This document shows, in pieces, positions 61,883 through 64,000 of a stretch of DNA of 64,000 nucleotides. The first letter of the stretch is position 1. Every line of letters begins with the position of its first letter. This DNA is from Arcobacter sp. F2176 (lineage in GTDB: Bacteria > Campylobacterota > Campylobacteria > Campylobacterales > Arcobacteraceae), in assembly GCF_004116465.1 (NCBI RefSeq), contig NZ_PDJV01000012.1:1-64000 (forward strand), in the 5' to 3' direction. A model generated the notes under the pieces. The model saw only the letters and a program-made list of their open reading frames with translations, was not told where the DNA came from and did not search any database. The position numbers and the translations under genes were made by a program.

Positions 61883-62539
61883 ATGCCAAAACTGCGATAC
61901 ACATATCAAACAATTGAGTTTGGTAATATGGACATACATGTCCGAACTTTAAAAGATACACAACAATATGACGAAGAGTGTGATTTAAATCTTACTACAG
62001 GAATATCCTCTGCCAACTGGTCCTTATTTGGAGTGATTTGGCCTTCATCTAAAATCCTAGCAACTTTAATGAATAATTATAATATCAAAGATAAAAGAAT
62101 CCTAGAAGTAGGGTGCGGAATAGCTCTTTCAAGTTTAGTATTAAATCACAGAAATGCAAATATAACAACAACAGATTTTAACCCAGAAGTTCAAAAGTTC
62201 TTGATAGAAAATACAAGAATAAATCATGGAAAAACAATCCCCTTCGAGTGTGCAAATTGGGCAAATGCTGATGATACTTTAGGAAAATTTGATTTAATCA
62301 TAGCAAGTGATATTTTATATGAACAGTTCCACTTAGAGGATTTAAGTAGGTTTTTAAATGAGCATACAAATGAGTCTTGTGAAATTATAATTGTAGATCC
62401 AGGTAGAGGAAATCATGCAAAGTTTTCTAAGATGATGGTTTTATTAGGTTATGTTCATAGTCAAAGTGAACCTCTGAATACTTCAGATTATTTGGATGAG
62501 CCTTTTAATGGACAAATAATCAAATATACTAAAAAATAA
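61883..62539 (+). CDS. SAM-dependent methyltransferase
   Basis: A 218-residue class I methyltransferase of the Methyltransf_16/nicotinamide N-methyltransferase-like type. LFGVIWPSSKILATLM leads to the SAM motif ILEVGCGIALSSL, then TTDFNPE and LIIASDILYE. The acceptor is unknown, possibly a protein lysine. The ribosome site lies within a hairpin. Confidence 0.82.
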   Translation: MPKLRYTYQTIEFGNMDIHVRTLKDTQQYDEECDLNLTTGISSANWSLFGVIWPSSKILATLMNNYNIKDKRILEVGCGIALSSLVLNHRNANITTTDFNPEVQKFLIENTRINHGKTIPFECANWANADDTLGKFDLIIASDILYEQFHLEDLSRFLNEHTNESCEIIIVDPGRGNHAKFSKMMVLLGYVHSQSEPLNTSDYLDEPFNGQIIKYTKK

Positions 62540-62667
62540 TTTTTTATTAAGTAGTATTAAATACAATAATTTTTTTAATTTAGTTATATTTTAATCAAAT
62601 GATAATAAGTTATTTATTAAGTAATAATTATATATAATTAAATTTATATATAATTTAAGGATAACTA

Positions 62668-63063
62668 ATGAGAATGATTAAAATCTTATTTTTTAGTATT
62701 TTAGTTGCATTTATTTTAAGTGGTTGTTTGTCGAGACAATTAAATGTAAGTTATCAAGATAAAAATAATAAAGAGTTTGAGAAATATTCAAATAAAGTGG
62801 AGCAAAGTTTAAAAGAATGTTTTGAACCAAAAGATGATTCTATTTTTTCCGCTAAAAGATATATAGTAAGGGAAGATTACTATAACCCTAGATATGTAAA
62901 GTTAAAGTTATTTTATTTAAATGTAGATTATTTAAATATAATTTATATCTTTAAAGAAAAAAATGGAAATAAAATTATTTCACGAGATATAAATATGATT
63001 TTATTCCCTACATTTGAATCATTTTTAAAAAATGGAATGGAGTGTGAAAAAAATGAAAAATAA
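62668..63063 (+). CDS. putative lipoprotein of unknown function
   Basis: A 131-residue protein with a lipoprotein signal: charged start, hydrophobic helix and lipobox LSGC near residue 20. The mature part is charged and unrecognised. A further lipoprotein gene overlaps its end by 11 bases. Confidence 0.6.
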   Translation: MRMIKILFFSILVAFILSGCLSRQLNVSYQDKNNKEFEKYSNKVEQSLKECFEPKDDSIFSAKRYIVREDYYNPRYVKLKLFYLNVDYLNIIYIFKEKNGNKIISRDINMILFPTFESFLKNGMECEKNEK

Positions 63064-63748
63064 TATTATATTATGGGTATGTTGCATTATTCTAATTTCA
63101 TTAACTGGTTGTCAAAGACAAATTCCTAAAAAAGAGATGCAAGTTCTAGAGAATAAAAGAATAGGAATATTATCAGAGGTCAGGAATACTATTCTTATAA
63201 GGGAATATAATGGTTTTCATCTTATTGAAAGGCATAAAAGTATTGCTGATTGGAATGTTAATCAAAATCTTGAGAAATTTATTTTTGATAAGTTAAAAAC
63301 TGAAAATAAATATAAATCAATAAATATATTAAAAAGAAGTGAAGATATAATTTTACATGAAGATGGATTTGGAAAAGGAGTACCTACCCTTTTTGATATT
63401 GCAAAAAAAGAAAAGTTAGATTATCTTATTTATATCAGGAATTTTTGGGAAAATAAAAGATATCCAGGTGGCCTTACTTTTTATAAATATAATAATATAA
63501 TGGATGATAAAGCGACAGAATATTTGTATTTAAATTTATATTTGAGTATAAGTAAAGTAGGTGATAAAAAATTAAATTCTTTGTATTTTATTGAATTAGA
63601 TAAAACACAATATTTATATAAAGAATATATTGCTGAAAAAGAAAGTTTATTTATGAAGAAAGATATTAATACATTTCATCCATTTATTAATGATACCCTT
63701 CATAAAATAATTCAAAAACATCTACTTAATGCTGGTTTAATTAATTAG
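63053..63748 (+). CDS. putative lipoprotein of unknown function
   Basis: A 231-residue protein with a lipobox (SLTGC) after a hydrophobic start MKNNIILWVCCIILI. The start at 63053 is preferred over the in-frame start at 63032. The mature part has no motif that I recognise. It is translationally coupled to the upstream lipoprotein gene, suggesting a shared role at the envelope. Confidence 0.58.
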   Translation: MKNNIILWVCCIILISLTGCQRQIPKKEMQVLENKRIGILSEVRNTILIREYNGFHLIERHKSIADWNVNQNLEKFIFDKLKTENKYKSINILKRSEDIILHEDGFGKGVPTLFDIAKKEKLDYLIYIRNFWENKRYPGGLTFYKYNNIMDDKATEYLYLNLYLSISKVGDKKLNSLYFIELDKTQYLYKEYIAEKESLFMKKDINTFHPFINDTLHKIIQKHLLNAGLIN

Positions 63749-64000
63749 ATAATATCTTATTCTCAATCTCTGTTACAAAGTACACAGGACACTCTATCAT
63801 TGGATAGTGTCCTGCTTCCATACACTCTATTATCTCAAAATCATTATAATACTCTTCAAACTGTTTTTTCACATTGTTTTTATGAAAAGCAGGTAAGTCA
63901 TGATGACCTACCATTATTTTTATTGGTATCTTTATATCTTTTACTTCATTTATAAAATCAGTTGTAAGATACATAGTCATATAGCCAGTTCTAGCTTCTA
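63741..64000 (-). CDS. alpha/beta hydrolase, partial (5' end outside the window)
   Basis: The frame is open to the window edge, so only the C-terminal 86 or so residues are seen. PIKIMVGHHDLPAFH carries the acid residue and MEAGHYPMIECP the catalytic His, as in alpha/beta hydrolases. The first ATG seen is internal. Substrate unknown. Confidence 0.7.
   Translation of the reverse strand, partial: EARTGYMTMYLTTDFINEVKDIKIPIKIMVGHHDLPAFHKNNVKKQFEEYYNDFEIIECMEAGHYPMIECPVYFVTEIENKILSN

Overview
The window looks like chromosomal DNA from a low-GC member of Campylobacterota, most likely the Arcobacter group. This rests on the very AT-rich sequence, the AGA/TTA-rich codon use, separate but overlapping rpoB and rpoC (fused in Helicobacter and Wolinella), the futalosine-type MqnA protein, and the style of the ftsI, ftsW, murG, mraY and murD genes. 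Species cannot be set from the sequence alone.

Layout. 1-400: end of an rRNA operon (5S) and a tRNA-Thr. 431-16975: housekeeping genes. These include a Rof-like protein, cyclophilin, FtsI divergent from FtsW-MurG, UppP, MqnA, MoaD-MoaE, a HisJ-like phosphatase, glutamine synthetase, PBP1A, an orphan ABC ATPase, GpmI and MraY-MurD. 17017-31227: four tRNAs, then tuf-rpmG-tRNA-Trp-secE-nusG-rplK-rplA-rplJ-rplL-rpoB-rpoC, with strong RNA hairpins in the gaps and an L10 leader. 31263-32007: a small membrane protein and a YciI protein.

31972-44804 is an integrated mobile element of about 12.8 kb. It is bounded by 40-bp direct repeats (one mismatch) that duplicate the 3' end of yciI. A tyrosine integrase lies at the left end. 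A MobV relaxase with an oriT-like inverted repeat, a DUF4373-type protein and an AlpA-like protein lie at the right end. The cargo falls in two blocks. The first is a set of small unknown, ribbon-helix-helix, zinc-ribbon and XRE genes with a lipase-like protein. The second is a group of zinc-enzyme genes: pyrC, divergent from a HisI-RibA fusion, followed by a frameshifted dksA-like gene, a small zinc-finger gene, an unknown small gene and a DUF1826 gene of clearly foreign base composition. The divergent pyrC/hisI-ribA promoter region holds a perfect 27-nt palindrome and a related second palindrome. The best reading is a mobile zinc-limitation cassette controlled by a Fur/Zur-type repressor; this is inference. 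An AraC regulator and an atypical SDR lie between this cassette and the mobilization genes.

44930-64000: chromosomal genes resume with a complete NikKMLQO-type nickel ECF transporter, an SGNH hydrolase, and a pyruvate dehydrogenase complex (aceE-aceF-lpd). Divergent from aceE are a lipoate ligase and lipA, which would lipoylate that complex. Then come an FkbM methyltransferase whose true N-terminus has no standard start codon, small conserved proteins (YwbE, DUF188), an EEP nuclease/phosphatase, a DUF234 protein, a methyltransferase behind two competing hairpins, two lipoproteins, and an alpha/beta hydrolase cut by the window edge.
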